In this document: positions 1 to 8,379 of the stretch, in pieces | Numbering within the stretch: the stretch's first letter is position 1 | How the letters are laid out: each line of letters opens with the position of its first letter | Origin: Mariniblastus fucicola | GTDB taxonomy: Bacteria; Planctomycetota; Planctomycetia; Pirellulales; Pirellulaceae | Assembly: GCF_008087665.1 (NCBI RefSeq) | Contig: NZ_CP042912.1 | Span: 4,030,001 to 4,094,000, forward strand | Reading direction: 5' to 3' | DNA length: 64,000 bases | The notes under the pieces: generated by a model | Database searches by the model: none | What the model was told of the DNA's origin: nothing | Seen by the model: the letters and a program-made list of their open reading frames with translations, nothing else | Position numbers and translations under genes: made by a program

Positions 1-1
1 T

Positions 2-190
2 TTGATTCGACAGATCGAATCAACTCGCGGTCGACAGGCAGCCAGAAAAGCATTGGGCTTTGGCGGTGCCGCAATGATTTTGATTGGGGCATGGACCATG
101 TTTGGCCCATGGTTGAAATCTGGAAACGGCGAATCCTCCGTCCCATATCCGCCAACGACTGAGCTGCAGAATCAGCAGCTTGCCAGTTAG
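2..190 (+). CDS. C-terminal end of an unidentified membrane protein (cut by window edge)
   Basis: The reading frame is already open at the left edge and ends with TAG at 188-190, so this is most likely the tail of a longer gene. The visible 62 residues begin with a charged stretch (ESTRGRQAARKA), followed by one hydrophobic segment of about 20 residues (GGAAMILIGAWTMFGPWL). They end in a short Ser/Pro-rich tail. This looks like a last transmembrane helix with a short polar tail. The family cannot be recognised from so little sequence. The TTG at position 2 is not a convincing start. Confidence 0.5.
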   Translation: MIRQIESTRGRQAARKALGFGGAAMILIGAWTMFGPWLKSGNGESSVPYPPTTELQNQQLAS

Positions 191-290
191 TACATTACGC
201 GTGGAAAGTTTTGGTATCCATGCGTAGAATTAGCTTACAAGGTTCACACGTTTTACTTTTCATAGACATTTTCGCTTCAATGGTGCATTG

Positions 291-1988
291 ATGGCCGTAC
301 TGTCATCCTCCGACGATTCGGTAATCAAAAAGAACTATCGACTTTCGACCGATCCGGTCATCATCGGACGGCATCCGGAATGTTCGATTCAGATCGATGA
401 TGGTTCCGTCAGTCGTCACCACGCAAAAGTGGTCAGCGTCGAAGGCGCATGGTTTCTCGAAGACCTCGATAGTCGCAACGGGACCTTTCTTAACGGTCAG
501 GCGATCCAGAAACAGACTCGTCTGTTCGACGGTGCGATCATCAAAATCTGTGACATCGCGTTCAATTTTCACGCTGGAGACGGTGCCACGCGTGGCGATC
601 GTCCAACCCTTGAAGAGCGGGACTACAGCAAAGGACTGTTGCCCCGCCGCAGTTCCGTGGTGCTGTCGGATGATTCCGAATCGCATGTTATGTCACAGCT
701 CGATCCGCCGTCTCATCAGATGATTCAGACGTCGAAGGTCAGCGCGGAAGACAAACTTAATGCGATAACCAAAATCACGCACGCACTCAGTGAAGCCCTT
801 GGTCGCGACGAGATGTTGACGCAGATTCTCGATTTCCTGTTTGATCTGTTCAGCGAAGCCGATCGTGGCTTCATTATGCTCAAGGATGCCAACGGTGTGC
901 TTAAGCCGCTGGGATTCAAGACGCGCTATGCCCAGGATGACGAAGAGATTCGCATCAGCCGCACGATTTGCCAGAAAGTAATGGATTCGAAACAGCCCAT
1001 TCTTTCACGGGACGCGGGCAAAGACGACCGCTTTGACACCAGCCAGAGCGTGTTCGATTTCCGCATTCGCTCGATTATGTGCGCTCCGCTGCTCAACAGC
1101 AAAGACGAATCGATCGGCGTCGTGCAACTTGATTCGCTTCGTCGATCTATCGTGTTCAAGGAAGAAGACGTCGAAACTCTGGTCACGATCACGATGCAGG
1201 CTTCGCTCGCGATTCAGAAAGCCGACTTGTTCGAGCAGGCCCAGCAAAACCGCGAACTTCAGGCGGACTTGGAACTTGCTCACGAATTGCAGCAGCGATT
1301 TTTGCCGCAGCGACCACCCGAATTCCAAAACTATGAGTTCTTCTCATGGTATCGCCCGATGCAGCAGGTGGGTGGCGACTATTTCGATTACGTCCCGTTG
1401 GACAAAGATCGTTTGGGCATTGTCGTTGCCGATGTTGTTGGTCATGGTATTGCCGCGGCGATGCTAATGGCGAAAGTTTCGGCAGAGGCACGTTTCGCAC
1501 TGGCGACGTCCAGTACGCCAGAAGCAGCCGTTTGCATGATGAACAAAAGCCTGTCCAACATGAACCTCGACCGCTTCGTCACGTTGGCCGTTTGTTTGTT
1601 GGATCAGCGAAATGATTCTCTGACGATCGTCAACGCGGGCCATATGCCGCCAATCATTCGCCGTCAGGACGGCACAGTTGAAACGGTGGCAACGAAAGAA
1701 TCCGGTGTGCCGATCGGAATCCTTGAGGACTACCAGTACGAAAGTTTCACGACGTCGCTGCATGATGGCGATGTCGCGATTCTGTATACAGACGGTATCA
1801 ACGAAGCGATGAACGAATCGGATGAGCAACTTACGTCCGAAGCAATCGTCGAAGAGCTGAAGCATTGCCCGATCAAGACGCCGGTTGGCATCGGCGAAAA
1901 CCTGTGCACACTGGTCAATCAGCACATGGGATTCCGGCAGCCGATAGACGACATCTGCATGGTGTGTGTCGGGAAAAACCCTTCCTGA
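291..1988 (+). CDS. FHA-GAF-SpoIIE/PP2C protein serine/threonine phosphatase
   Basis: Predicted cytoplasmic signalling phosphatase of the RsbU/SpoIIE type, about 565 residues. An N-terminal FHA domain (about residues 10-95) has the phosphothreonine-binding signatures GRHPEC, SRHHAKV and SRNGTFLNG. A GAF domain follows at about 155-315. From about 340 to the end is a PP2C-like phosphatase with metal-binding motifs GGDYFDY, VADVVGHG and YTDGINEA. FHA domains bind phosphothreonine peptides, so the enzyme probably listens to Ser/Thr kinases, and the GAF domain may sense a ligand. SpoIIE-type phosphatases usually act on anti-sigma antagonists, but no such partner is adjacent, so the substrate is unknown. 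ATG at 291 is preferred over the TTG directly before it. The gene converges with the next one. Confidence 0.9.
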   Translation: MAVLSSSDDSVIKKNYRLSTDPVIIGRHPECSIQIDDGSVSRHHAKVVSVEGAWFLEDLDSRNGTFLNGQAIQKQTRLFDGAIIKICDIAFNFHAGDGATRGDRPTLEERDYSKGLLPRRSSVVLSDDSESHVMSQLDPPSHQMIQTSKVSAEDKLNAITKITHALSEALGRDEMLTQILDFLFDLFSEADRGFIMLKDANGVLKPLGFKTRYAQDDEEIRISRTICQKVMDSKQPILSRDAGKDDRFDTSQSVFDFRIRSIMCAPLLNSKDESIGVVQLDSLRRSIVFKEEDVETLVTITMQASLAIQKADLFEQAQQNRELQADLELAHELQQRFLPQRPPEFQNYEFFSWYRPMQQVGGDYFDYVPLDKDRLGIVVADVVGHGIAAAMLMAKVSAEARFALATSSTPEAAVCMMNKSLSNMNLDRFVTLAVCLLDQRNDSLTIVNAGHMPPIIRRQDGTVETVATKESGVPIGILEDYQYESFTTSLHDGDVAILYTDGINEAMNESDEQLTSEAIVEELKHCPIKTPVGIGENLCTLVNQHMGFRQPIDDICMVCVGKNPS

Positions 1989-2103
1989 TTGCGGCGCACT
2001 CGCCAGATCGCGACCCGGGATTCCGTTGAGCCAAGCTAACCAGATCGAAAACGGTTGATCGCTTTCACGGTTTTGGCTATGGCTCTGCCGGCTTTGAATT
2101 CGA

Positions 2104-3525
2104 CTACTTCGAACCGTAGATACGCTCCGAGACGTTCCGCAGCAATTCCAGCACAGGTTTTTCGTCACCCGTTTCAGTAACCAGTCCGCCACCCGGAAAG
2201 CGTTCGTCGTCGGAATCTTTCCATTGACGCCAGATGAAACCATGGACTCCGGGCCGGGCGATCATCATCGGCAAAAGCGTCTCCAGAATCGAAAGCCGTT
2301 GTTCGTCTGTCAATTCGCTGCGGACTTCATTGATCAATTGCCCCGAACGCGGAATCGCTGGCTTGGCCATCGTCGGCATGCGGAAGCAAAAGATCAGAGG
2401 CAATCCCAATTGCGACCAGATGTCGATCATATCAATCCATTGCAACGGATCTCGAACGACGCTGCCGCACGGCCAGTAGTCCAGATTCACGTCCAGACCG
2501 ATGAAGTTGATCGGAACGCCTTGTCGTAAAAGCGAATCCGCAATCTGCAGCGGATGGGCTCCTCCGACCGCCGTCGCCAATCGCTCTGCCCACGGATAGT
2601 CAAAACTGACCATCATCGGCACATCGATCTGGCTCTCATCGATCAGGTTCAGCATGTCGCTGGTAATTTGGGTTTGCTGCGGATAACTAAGATGTCGATG
2701 GCCCATTCCATTTAGCCCGCTAACGACGTGCAGTAACGAACTGGATGGGTTGAGCTGCCGAATGGTCTTGCGGCAGCGGTTGAGAATATAGTCCCGCCTC
2801 GCGAAAAAATCGTCCAACGCAACGATTTCCTCCTGCATACCGCCGGGGCTGGCGTCGAGAAATGGCCCGACGATCGTGCGTTTGTTTCCGGCTTCGGCTG
2901 CCGCATCCGCAAGCTCTGGTGCTGCCTGCACCAACTGAAACGGCTCTGCCTCACAATGTTCTGGTTTGACTTCATCGGCCCCGACCGCGTTGGCGAACCA
3001 AAATCGTGGCATGTCCGGCTGGGACGTTCGGTACTTCGAAACTTCTGCCCCAAACTGCTCGCTGACCTTCAGATTTGCAGACATCGCAATATGCAACGCG
3101 TCTCTGGAACCCTGATCCGATGCTGCCGGATCGGTTTGCATAATCGCCTGGCTGAGCAATCGAGTCGCCTGCCCGACCTGATCGTGGACTTCCTCGGCGA
3201 TCTCAAGTCCGCCTTCCTGCCAAATCGAAATCTGGTTCCTCAACCGGTTCAGCGTCCCCCTCGCGAGCTCAATCAGCAACTGGTAGGGCGTCTGAGATTC
3301 AGGGAGCGTTCCAGTCCCGATGGTGAATTCGCCAAAATCTTCAAACGGAAATGCAAGGAACACTTTTCCCGATTCATCGCGATTCCTCGCAATGGTCAAA
3401 ATGCCCTCGTCGGAGGAGACACGGCACGGCGACGGAACTCCATCGAGACCGATCACGTGGATCGATTTGGCCTGGCTGTTGGTTGGCTCCCAGTTGGAAG
3501 GAAGCCTGAATCTGAATTCGCCCAT
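2104..3525 (-). CDS. GH10-like TIM-barrel protein, catalytic residues apparently lost
   Basis: About 472 residues, no signal peptide visible. An N-terminal beta-rich part is followed by a helical stretch (about 110-200) and a C-terminal half that resembles glycoside hydrolase family 10. Supporting signs are GVPINFIGLDVNLDYWP and, near the end, HGFIWRQWKDSD followed by GGGLVTETGDEKPVLELL, which matches the last strand of xylanase-type barrels. The usual acid/base site (VxNE) reads VVSGLNG, and the nucleophile strand (TELD) reads IFCFRMP, so neither catalytic glutamate is visible. The protein may bind sugar without cleaving it, or use a different site. The frame is open up to ATG 3642, with another ATG at 3567. 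I chose 3525 because it leaves room for a promoter divergent from purC. The family assignment is by pattern recognition only. Confidence 0.6.
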   Translation of the reverse strand: MGEFRFRLPSNWEPTNSQAKSIHVIGLDGVPSPCRVSSDEGILTIARNRDESGKVFLAFPFEDFGEFTIGTGTLPESQTPYQLLIELARGTLNRLRNQISIWQEGGLEIAEEVHDQVGQATRLLSQAIMQTDPAASDQGSRDALHIAMSANLKVSEQFGAEVSKYRTSQPDMPRFWFANAVGADEVKPEHCEAEPFQLVQAAPELADAAAEAGNKRTIVGPFLDASPGGMQEEIVALDDFFARRDYILNRCRKTIRQLNPSSSLLHVVSGLNGMGHRHLSYPQQTQITSDMLNLIDESQIDVPMMVSFDYPWAERLATAVGGAHPLQIADSLLRQGVPINFIGLDVNLDYWPCGSVVRDPLQWIDMIDIWSQLGLPLIFCFRMPTMAKPAIPRSGQLINEVRSELTDEQRLSILETLLPMMIARPGVHGFIWRQWKDSDDERFPGGGLVTETGDEKPVLELLRNVSERIYGSK

Positions 3526-3666
3526 TTGAGTCAGCCGGCTGGCATGGCCAGTGATATCGAAACACATGTTGATTGAAAACGCAAATTCTACCACACCCGG
3601 TTTTGATTTGCAGGCGATGGCATTATCGTAGACAAACAACATTTTGAGGATTTACGGCAGAATCAA

Positions 3667-4521
3667 ATGACGCTAGTTCGGCAAGGCAAAGTCAGAGACG
3701 TTTACGACATCGGCGATCACTTTCTAATGGTCGCCAGTGACCGAATCAGCGCTTTCGACTGGGTGTTCCCCACCGCAATTCCGGACAAGGGCAGGGTACT
3801 GACTCAAATCAGTAAATTCTGGTTTGAAAAACTGGGTGTCGAAAATCATTTGCTGAGTGACGACCTTTCGAGCATCGAAATTCCTGACGGACTCAACGCC
3901 GACGATCTGGCCGGTCGCTCGATGATCGTTAAAAAATGCAAAGTCGTCCCCGTCGAATGCGTCGTCCGCGGATACCTTGTCGGCTCGGGATGGAAAGACT
4001 ATCAGGAATCGGGAGAAGTCTGCGGCATCAAACTGCCCGAGGGGCTGCCCAATTGTGCTGCGTTTCCCGATCCCATTTTCACACCGGCTACCAAGGCCGA
4101 AGCTGGACATGACGAGAACATTTCCTTCGAAACGATGGCCGAGAGCGTTGGCGCTGAGGTCGCCGATGAGCTTCGTACGAAAAGCATCATGGTTTACAAC
4201 AAAGGCCTGGAGCACGCGAAAAGCTGTGGCATCATCCTGGCTGATACAAAACTCGAATGGGGATGGCACGACGGCAAGTTAATCTTGATCGATGAAGTTC
4301 TGACGCCTGATAGTTCGCGATTCTGGCCGGCGGATCAGTACCAAGCCGGCCGCAACCAGCCATCTTTCGACAAGCAGTTTGTTCGTGAGTATCTGGAAAC
4401 CACGACTTGGGACAAAAACAGTTCTCCGCCGGAACTGCCTCAGCAGATCGTCGACAAAACGCGAGCGAAATACGTCGACGCCTACGAGCGGTTGACCGGA
4501 AGCAAGTTCCCCTGGTCTTAG
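3667..4521 (+). CDS. purC: phosphoribosylaminoimidazole-succinocarboxamide synthase (SAICAR synthetase)
   Basis: Catalyses the ATP-dependent joining of CAIR and aspartate to give SAICAR in purine biosynthesis, in the cytoplasm. The 284 residues fit the longer yeast/Ade1-like type. Recognisable signatures are QGKVRDVYDIGDHFLMVASD at the N-terminus, the SDRISAFDWVFP motif, the VVRGYLVGSGWKDYQ motif, and ADTKLEWG with LILIDEVLTPDSSRFWP, which carry the nucleotide and substrate contacts. The ATG at 3667 starts directly at the conserved core. It is a single gene, divergent from the GH10-like gene, and not part of a visible pur operon. Confidence 0.97.
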   Translation: MTLVRQGKVRDVYDIGDHFLMVASDRISAFDWVFPTAIPDKGRVLTQISKFWFEKLGVENHLLSDDLSSIEIPDGLNADDLAGRSMIVKKCKVVPVECVVRGYLVGSGWKDYQESGEVCGIKLPEGLPNCAAFPDPIFTPATKAEAGHDENISFETMAESVGAEVADELRTKSIMVYNKGLEHAKSCGIILADTKLEWGWHDGKLILIDEVLTPDSSRFWPADQYQAGRNQPSFDKQFVREYLETTTWDKNSSPPELPQQIVDKTRAKYVDAYERLTGSKFPWS

Positions 4522-4643
4522 CGGACTCAACGCGGATCGCGGCCTGCCCACTTCGCCTACCATCCGCATTTCGCCCATTCCTCGCACCTGTTTCGACTGC
4601 AATTGACTTTGCCTGAATTCGTCCCTAGTGTCCGCCAACTTAG

Positions 4644-7097
4644 TTGCGGCACCAAGGATTTTTCAAAAGCAAAGTGCAAACATCTGAACATCCAACTCGA
4701 CCTGACGACGAAGATCCGCGCGAAGAATCGAACGATTCGCCGTTGGGCGTTTCTGTCATTGTCTTCGAAGACGCAGAGCACCACGGCAAATTGATTGCCG
4801 ACATGCGTGCCTCGTTCCAGCGCCGCGGTACTCCGATCGAGTTCATCATCGTGTCGGCTGAGGGTCCGCGCCTAGCGCCGTTGTCTGGAACCCAGCACGC
4901 GGAATCCGTACAGAGCTTCGACGCCGCGATCAGGTTGGCTCGCCACGAAAACATTGCTGTCGCCGATGCCGTGTATGATTTTGACGCGGCTCACTGGCAA
5001 ATCGTCGATCCGGCCAATCGTCATGATGCTTTTCGGTCCTGGAGCTACTCACCGTCCAGGGCTCCGGGCTCGCGAAAACTTCTGGTTTGGATCTACTGTA
5101 TGGTTGTGCGGCTTCTGTTCGGAGTATCCAAAAATCCAATCGCACCAGGGATCGTCACATTTCGAAAGTCACAGCTGACTGGAATCGATACCAGCCGACT
5201 GGAACTCAATACGACGGACTCTGTCACACAACTGCTGGCGGTCGCGAAATCGAAAGGCCGTCGCGTTGAAGAACACCGCTGCAACTTTCGTCAACCGGAT
5301 CTTGAGTGGCATAAAAAGAACTCGATCGGGCCGCACTTTCCAAAATCAAAATCGATCAAGCGATCTATTAAACGCAACCTTCAGTTCTGGTTTAGTGAGC
5401 TTGCGTTTCCCGCGCGGCTGAATGAAACCAACCATGTTTCGTCTCCACGGAACCTTGCTATTGCGACGGCGATGCTGTTGATTGTGGCGGGCACGATGCT
5501 GTTTGCGAACAGCAGCTATCCACTGTTCGAACCTGACGAAACGCGCAATGCTCAATTGGCGATCAACATTGCCGAAACTGGCAACTGGGGATCGTTGTCT
5601 CTCGCGGATGAACCTTACTGGGACAAACCGCCGTTGCTGGCGTGGCTAACTGCGATCAGCTACGAGTGTTTTGGCATCAGCGAATGGGCGACGCGGCTTC
5701 CGTCCATCATCTCGAGTTTGTGCTTGCTAGGGCTGATGATGCTCGCCGGTACGAAACTGATTGGACTTCGGGCAACCACGTTTGGAGCCGCATCGCTTCT
5801 GCTGGCTTGGGGTTTCTCGTTCCAGACTCGCTACGCCACGATGGACGCGCTACTGATGCTGTTCACGACAGCCACGATTCTGGGGATTGCCGTCGGTGTA
5901 ATGCAGGACGGTTCGCGAAAGTTTCGAAAAGGCTGGCTAATTGTGTCCGGCATTTCACTGGGACTGGGACTGCTGACCAAAGGACCAATTTGTCTGGTGC
6001 TGACCGTGCCGCCGATCGTCGCCTGGATGGTTTTAAATCGAGACATCTCGCGCGACGCGAAACGCGCGACAATGAAGCTGGTTGCCATTCCAGCGATACT
6101 GGTCGCCGCGCCGTGGTTTGTGCTGACGACGTTGACGAACCCGGAATTCGCGTGGTACTTCCTGTGGAAGCATCATGTGTTGCGATTTTCTGACGCCTTC
6201 AACCATCAGGAACCGTTTTGGTACTACTTGCCAATCTTATGGCTGTTCATGTTTCCTGCTTCGATTCTGTTGCCAAGAGTCATCTATGTCGCAGTGGCTC
6301 GCAAGCAAAAGTATCGCCGATTTCAAACACCGACGCACGGGTTGTTGCTGATGTCGACGTTGTGGATCGTCGGATTCTTCTCGATGTCGCAGTGCAAACT
6401 TCCTGCCTACATATTGCCTGCGTTTCCGCTGATCGCTTTGCTGACCGGAGTGATCGCAAATTTCGAGATCGGTAGATCCACCGGAATCCGAACGCGCTTC
6501 GATCGTCTACCGAGGCGCATCGCGATCGGTGTGTGCGTGCTGACGTGGGTCGTGTCCGGAATTTCCATTCTGCAGTTCGGAAGCGTCGACTTTGGAAGCC
6601 TAACCTTGTTCGCGCTAGCAAACTTGGCCAGCGTCGTTCTGCTGGTTACTTTTCCGTTGAAGCGATCTTCGCCCAAAACGGCATCGTGGTTGGCGACTCT
6701 GGCGATTGGAATGATCTTTGTATTTCTGGGCGTGAACAAGCTTGTGCCATCTATCGCGTTGGATCGCTCCATCCTGCTTTCGATCGCACAGCAGCAAACA
6801 GCAGATCAGCCTCAAACCGTTGTGTATTTCGGCCGCGACGCATTTGGAGCTGGATTGTATTTGCCTGAGAGCAGTGTGGTGCAGATCGATGAAGATTCGC
6901 CTGAACAGGTTGGCCAAATCCTGGCCCAAAGCGGGGCCGCAACGATCGTGGCTTCGGACTCGAACATTTCAATGCTTAAGGCAACGTTCGGCGACGCGAT
7001 CTCAATCAGCCAACCGATCGGTCGGCACACTTTCCGTGTTTCAGCTTCTCCGGAACGTATCGCAACCGGCACTCGTCCGACGACGACGCATAAGTAA
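4644..7097 (+). CDS. GT39-family membrane glycosyltransferase with degenerate GT2-like N-terminal domain
   Basis: A two-part protein of about 817 residues. Residues about 35-230 resemble a dolichyl-phosphate-mannose-synthase-like GT2 fold (start GVSVIVFED; a membrane-proximal RKLLVWIYCMVVRLLFG near the end), but the metal-binding DxD is not evident. From about residue 270 the protein is a polytopic GT-C glycosyltransferase of family 39 (ArnT/PMT type). It has the first-loop acidic motif LFEPDETRNAQLA, the WDKPPLLAWLTA motif and about ten hydrophobic helices. A soluble C-terminal tail closes it. Such enzymes transfer sugars from polyprenyl-phosphate donors on the outer side of the inner membrane. 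The acceptor is unknown. The first possible start is TTG 4644, with GTG 4674 as an alternative. No ATG fits. Confidence 0.85.
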   Translation: MRHQGFFKSKVQTSEHPTRPDDEDPREESNDSPLGVSVIVFEDAEHHGKLIADMRASFQRRGTPIEFIIVSAEGPRLAPLSGTQHAESVQSFDAAIRLARHENIAVADAVYDFDAAHWQIVDPANRHDAFRSWSYSPSRAPGSRKLLVWIYCMVVRLLFGVSKNPIAPGIVTFRKSQLTGIDTSRLELNTTDSVTQLLAVAKSKGRRVEEHRCNFRQPDLEWHKKNSIGPHFPKSKSIKRSIKRNLQFWFSELAFPARLNETNHVSSPRNLAIATAMLLIVAGTMLFANSSYPLFEPDETRNAQLAINIAETGNWGSLSLADEPYWDKPPLLAWLTAISYECFGISEWATRLPSIISSLCLLGLMMLAGTKLIGLRATTFGAASLLLAWGFSFQTRYATMDALLMLFTTATILGIAVGVMQDGSRKFRKGWLIVSGISLGLGLLTKGPICLVLTVPPIVAWMVLNRDISRDAKRATMKLVAIPAILVAAPWFVLTTLTNPEFAWYFLWKHHVLRFSDAFNHQEPFWYYLPILWLFMFPASILLPRVIYVAVARKQKYRRFQTPTHGLLLMSTLWIVGFFSMSQCKLPAYILPAFPLIALLTGVIANFEIGRSTGIRTRFDRLPRRIAIGVCVLTWVVSGISILQFGSVDFGSLTLFALANLASVVLLVTFPLKRSSPKTASWLATLAIGMIFVFLGVNKLVPSIALDRSILLSIAQQQTADQPQTVVYFGRDAFGAGLYLPESSVVQIDEDSPEQVGQILAQSGAATIVASDSNISMLKATFGDAISISQPIGRHTFRVSASPERIATGTRPTTTHK

Positions 7098-7437
7098 TCC
7101 GGTAGTCCGTCGTGATACGGGATCAGATTTCGGGTTTGCATCAGCGATCCAGGCGACAGGTCTTTGCATCGAAGATGGATTGAACGCGATCAATCTCTGG
7201 CCATTCGGGCATGATTCCTGGTCAAGCTTCGGCAATCGAAGCCTGAAACGATAACGCAATCCGAACGAGCCGAACAAACGGACTTCTTTCGTGACCGTAA
7301 TCTTTTATCCAGGGCATTTTTTTGCTTTTGCCCCGTCATCTTCACCTAAGCGTGTATTTTTTCTGGTCGACACAAAGGAGGTGTTGATTGTAATCCTAAA
7401 TCGGACTGGTTCCCCTACCAAAAAGGTCATCAACATC
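7098..7437. other. intergenic stretch upstream of the histone-like gene
   Basis: 340 bases without a convincing gene. It holds a very strong Shine-Dalgarno-like AAAGGAGGT at 7374-7382, too far (56 bases) from the first ATG of the next gene. The downstream frame is open through this stretch from 7291. T-rich runs at 7315-7325 and 7350-7365 may belong to a promoter. No RNA gene was recognised. Confidence 0.5.
7374..7382 (+). promoter_or_regulatory. strong Shine-Dalgarno sequence with no ATG at the usual distance
   Basis: AAAGGAGGT is close to a perfect anti-16S match. At the normal spacing lie only an in-frame ATT (7387) and an out-of-frame TTG-TAA pair (7388-7393). The in-frame ATT would extend the histone-like protein by 17 codons. 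It may instead be a leader ribosome-standby site. This bears on the start of the next gene. Confidence 0.5.
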
Positions 7438-7974
7438 ATGCCAAAAGCAAGCAAAGCTCCTTCAGCCAAATCCCCTAAGTCGGCTGCCAAGAAAACAACT
7501 ACTGCCAAAGCCAAGAAGGCTCCTGCCAAAAAAGCAACGACGAAGAAAACGAAAGTGGCTGGCAAGTCGGCTGCCAAAACCAAGTCAAAAGTCGCCGCAA
7601 AATCCAAAGCCGCTCCCAAGGATACCGAGTCTCTTGAATTGTTGAACGAGACCGGTCGTCGCAAGGAAAACATCAAGCCACCGACCGAGCGTCGTAAGCG
7701 TCGCCGTCAGATCGATCCAACGACTTGCGAACGTGACTACAGCGATCCGGAAATCGAATTCATGCAAGCCATGGACGATTACAAGCGTCAGTCCGGCCGC
7801 ATGTTCCCAACTTGCAGTGAGATCCTGGAAGTCCTGATGAAGATCGGATATCGCCAAGTCGCTGAAGCATCGGAAGTGATGTTCGATCCAAACGAAGACA
7901 AAAAGAACGCCGTCGAAGAAGAGTCACTGAACACTCGGTTTGACGACGAAGAAGAGGACGAAGACGACGAATAG
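7438..7974 (+). CDS. histone H1-like lysine/alanine-rich DNA-binding protein with conserved C-terminal domain
   Basis: 178 residues. About the first 60 are a low-complexity tail of Lys, Ala, Thr and Ser with AAKK, PAKKA and KKTK blocks, like eukaryotic H1 tails and bacterial Hc1/AlgP tails. The tail probably binds DNA without sequence specificity. Residues about 65-150 form a non-repetitive domain ([20 protein letters not shown], then [22 protein letters not shown] and [16 protein letters not shown]). The C-terminus ends in a strongly acidic run of Asp/Glu. A nucleoid-associated or transcription-related role is inferred. The start at ATG 7438 follows a weak AAGG. A stronger ribosome site further upstream makes an earlier non-ATG start possible. 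Confidence 0.8.
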   Translation: MPKASKAPSAKSPKSAAKKTTTAKAKKAPAKKATTKKTKVAGKSAAKTKSKVAAKSKAAPKDTESLELLNETGRRKENIKPPTERRKRRRQIDPTTCERDYSDPEIEFMQAMDDYKRQSGRMFPTCSEILEVLMKIGYRQVAEASEVMFDPNEDKKNAVEEESLNTRFDDEEEDEDDE

Positions 7975-8011
7975 TCTGCAAACGGCCAGCAACAACTGAA
8001 ACATAAAACAG

Positions 8012-8057
8012 CCGCGGTTCACGCAGAGTCAAACTCTCGCCGAATCGCGGTTATTTT
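8012..8057 (+). terminator. hairpin downstream of the histone-like gene
   Basis: CCGCGGTTC at 8012-8020 pairs with GAATCGCGG at 8042-8050 (nine pairs, one G-T), with a smaller stem inside. It is followed by an imperfect T-rich run (TTATTTTATT). It lies 38 bases after the stop codon, so a transcription terminator is likely although the T-run is interrupted. Confidence 0.6.
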
Positions 8058-8379
8058 ATTGAGGTATCACTCTCAAGTGCGGTCGTCCGACCAAGTCGAT
8101 GTCAAGGGCTTGGCTTCGGCCGACGTGCGGTGAAAGTCTCTCAACTTGGCTCCACCGTTCATGACCGTTAGCCCGATTTGGCGATTCCTGGTGCTGCCAT
8201 CAACTTCTGGTCGAATGACCATATTTGCTGTTAAATTCGGCAATTTTCGAGACCAAAAAGCGATTTCTCATCGCTGAATAAATAACGAAGTCGATAGGTA
8301 AAAGGCGGGGCAAAGGCTAGCGCGTTTACTACGTTCGACCTGCAAGGCGTTTGACTAACCATCGATTTGAAAACCTACC
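8058..8379. other. intergenic leader of the RTX/LEPR-XLL gene
   Basis: 322 bases with no open reading frame worth calling. The last 90 bases before the next ATG hold a purine-rich block (GATAGGTAAAAGGCGGGG then CAAAGGCTAGCG, 8293-8322). It superficially resembles parts of known riboswitches but lacks their full architecture. No promoter hexamers stand out. Confidence 0.4.

Noticed and set aside
1464-2243. 259-codon minus-strand open frame overlapping the phosphatase and the GH10-like gene
   Set aside because: Runs through both coding regions in wrong frames and has no domain.
8293-8322. Possible cyclic di-GMP riboswitch upstream of the RTX gene (AAAAGGC and GGCAAAGG-like pieces)
   Set aside because: Paired arms, the GNRA-type tetraloop and the second conserved half of the GEMM motif are not found.
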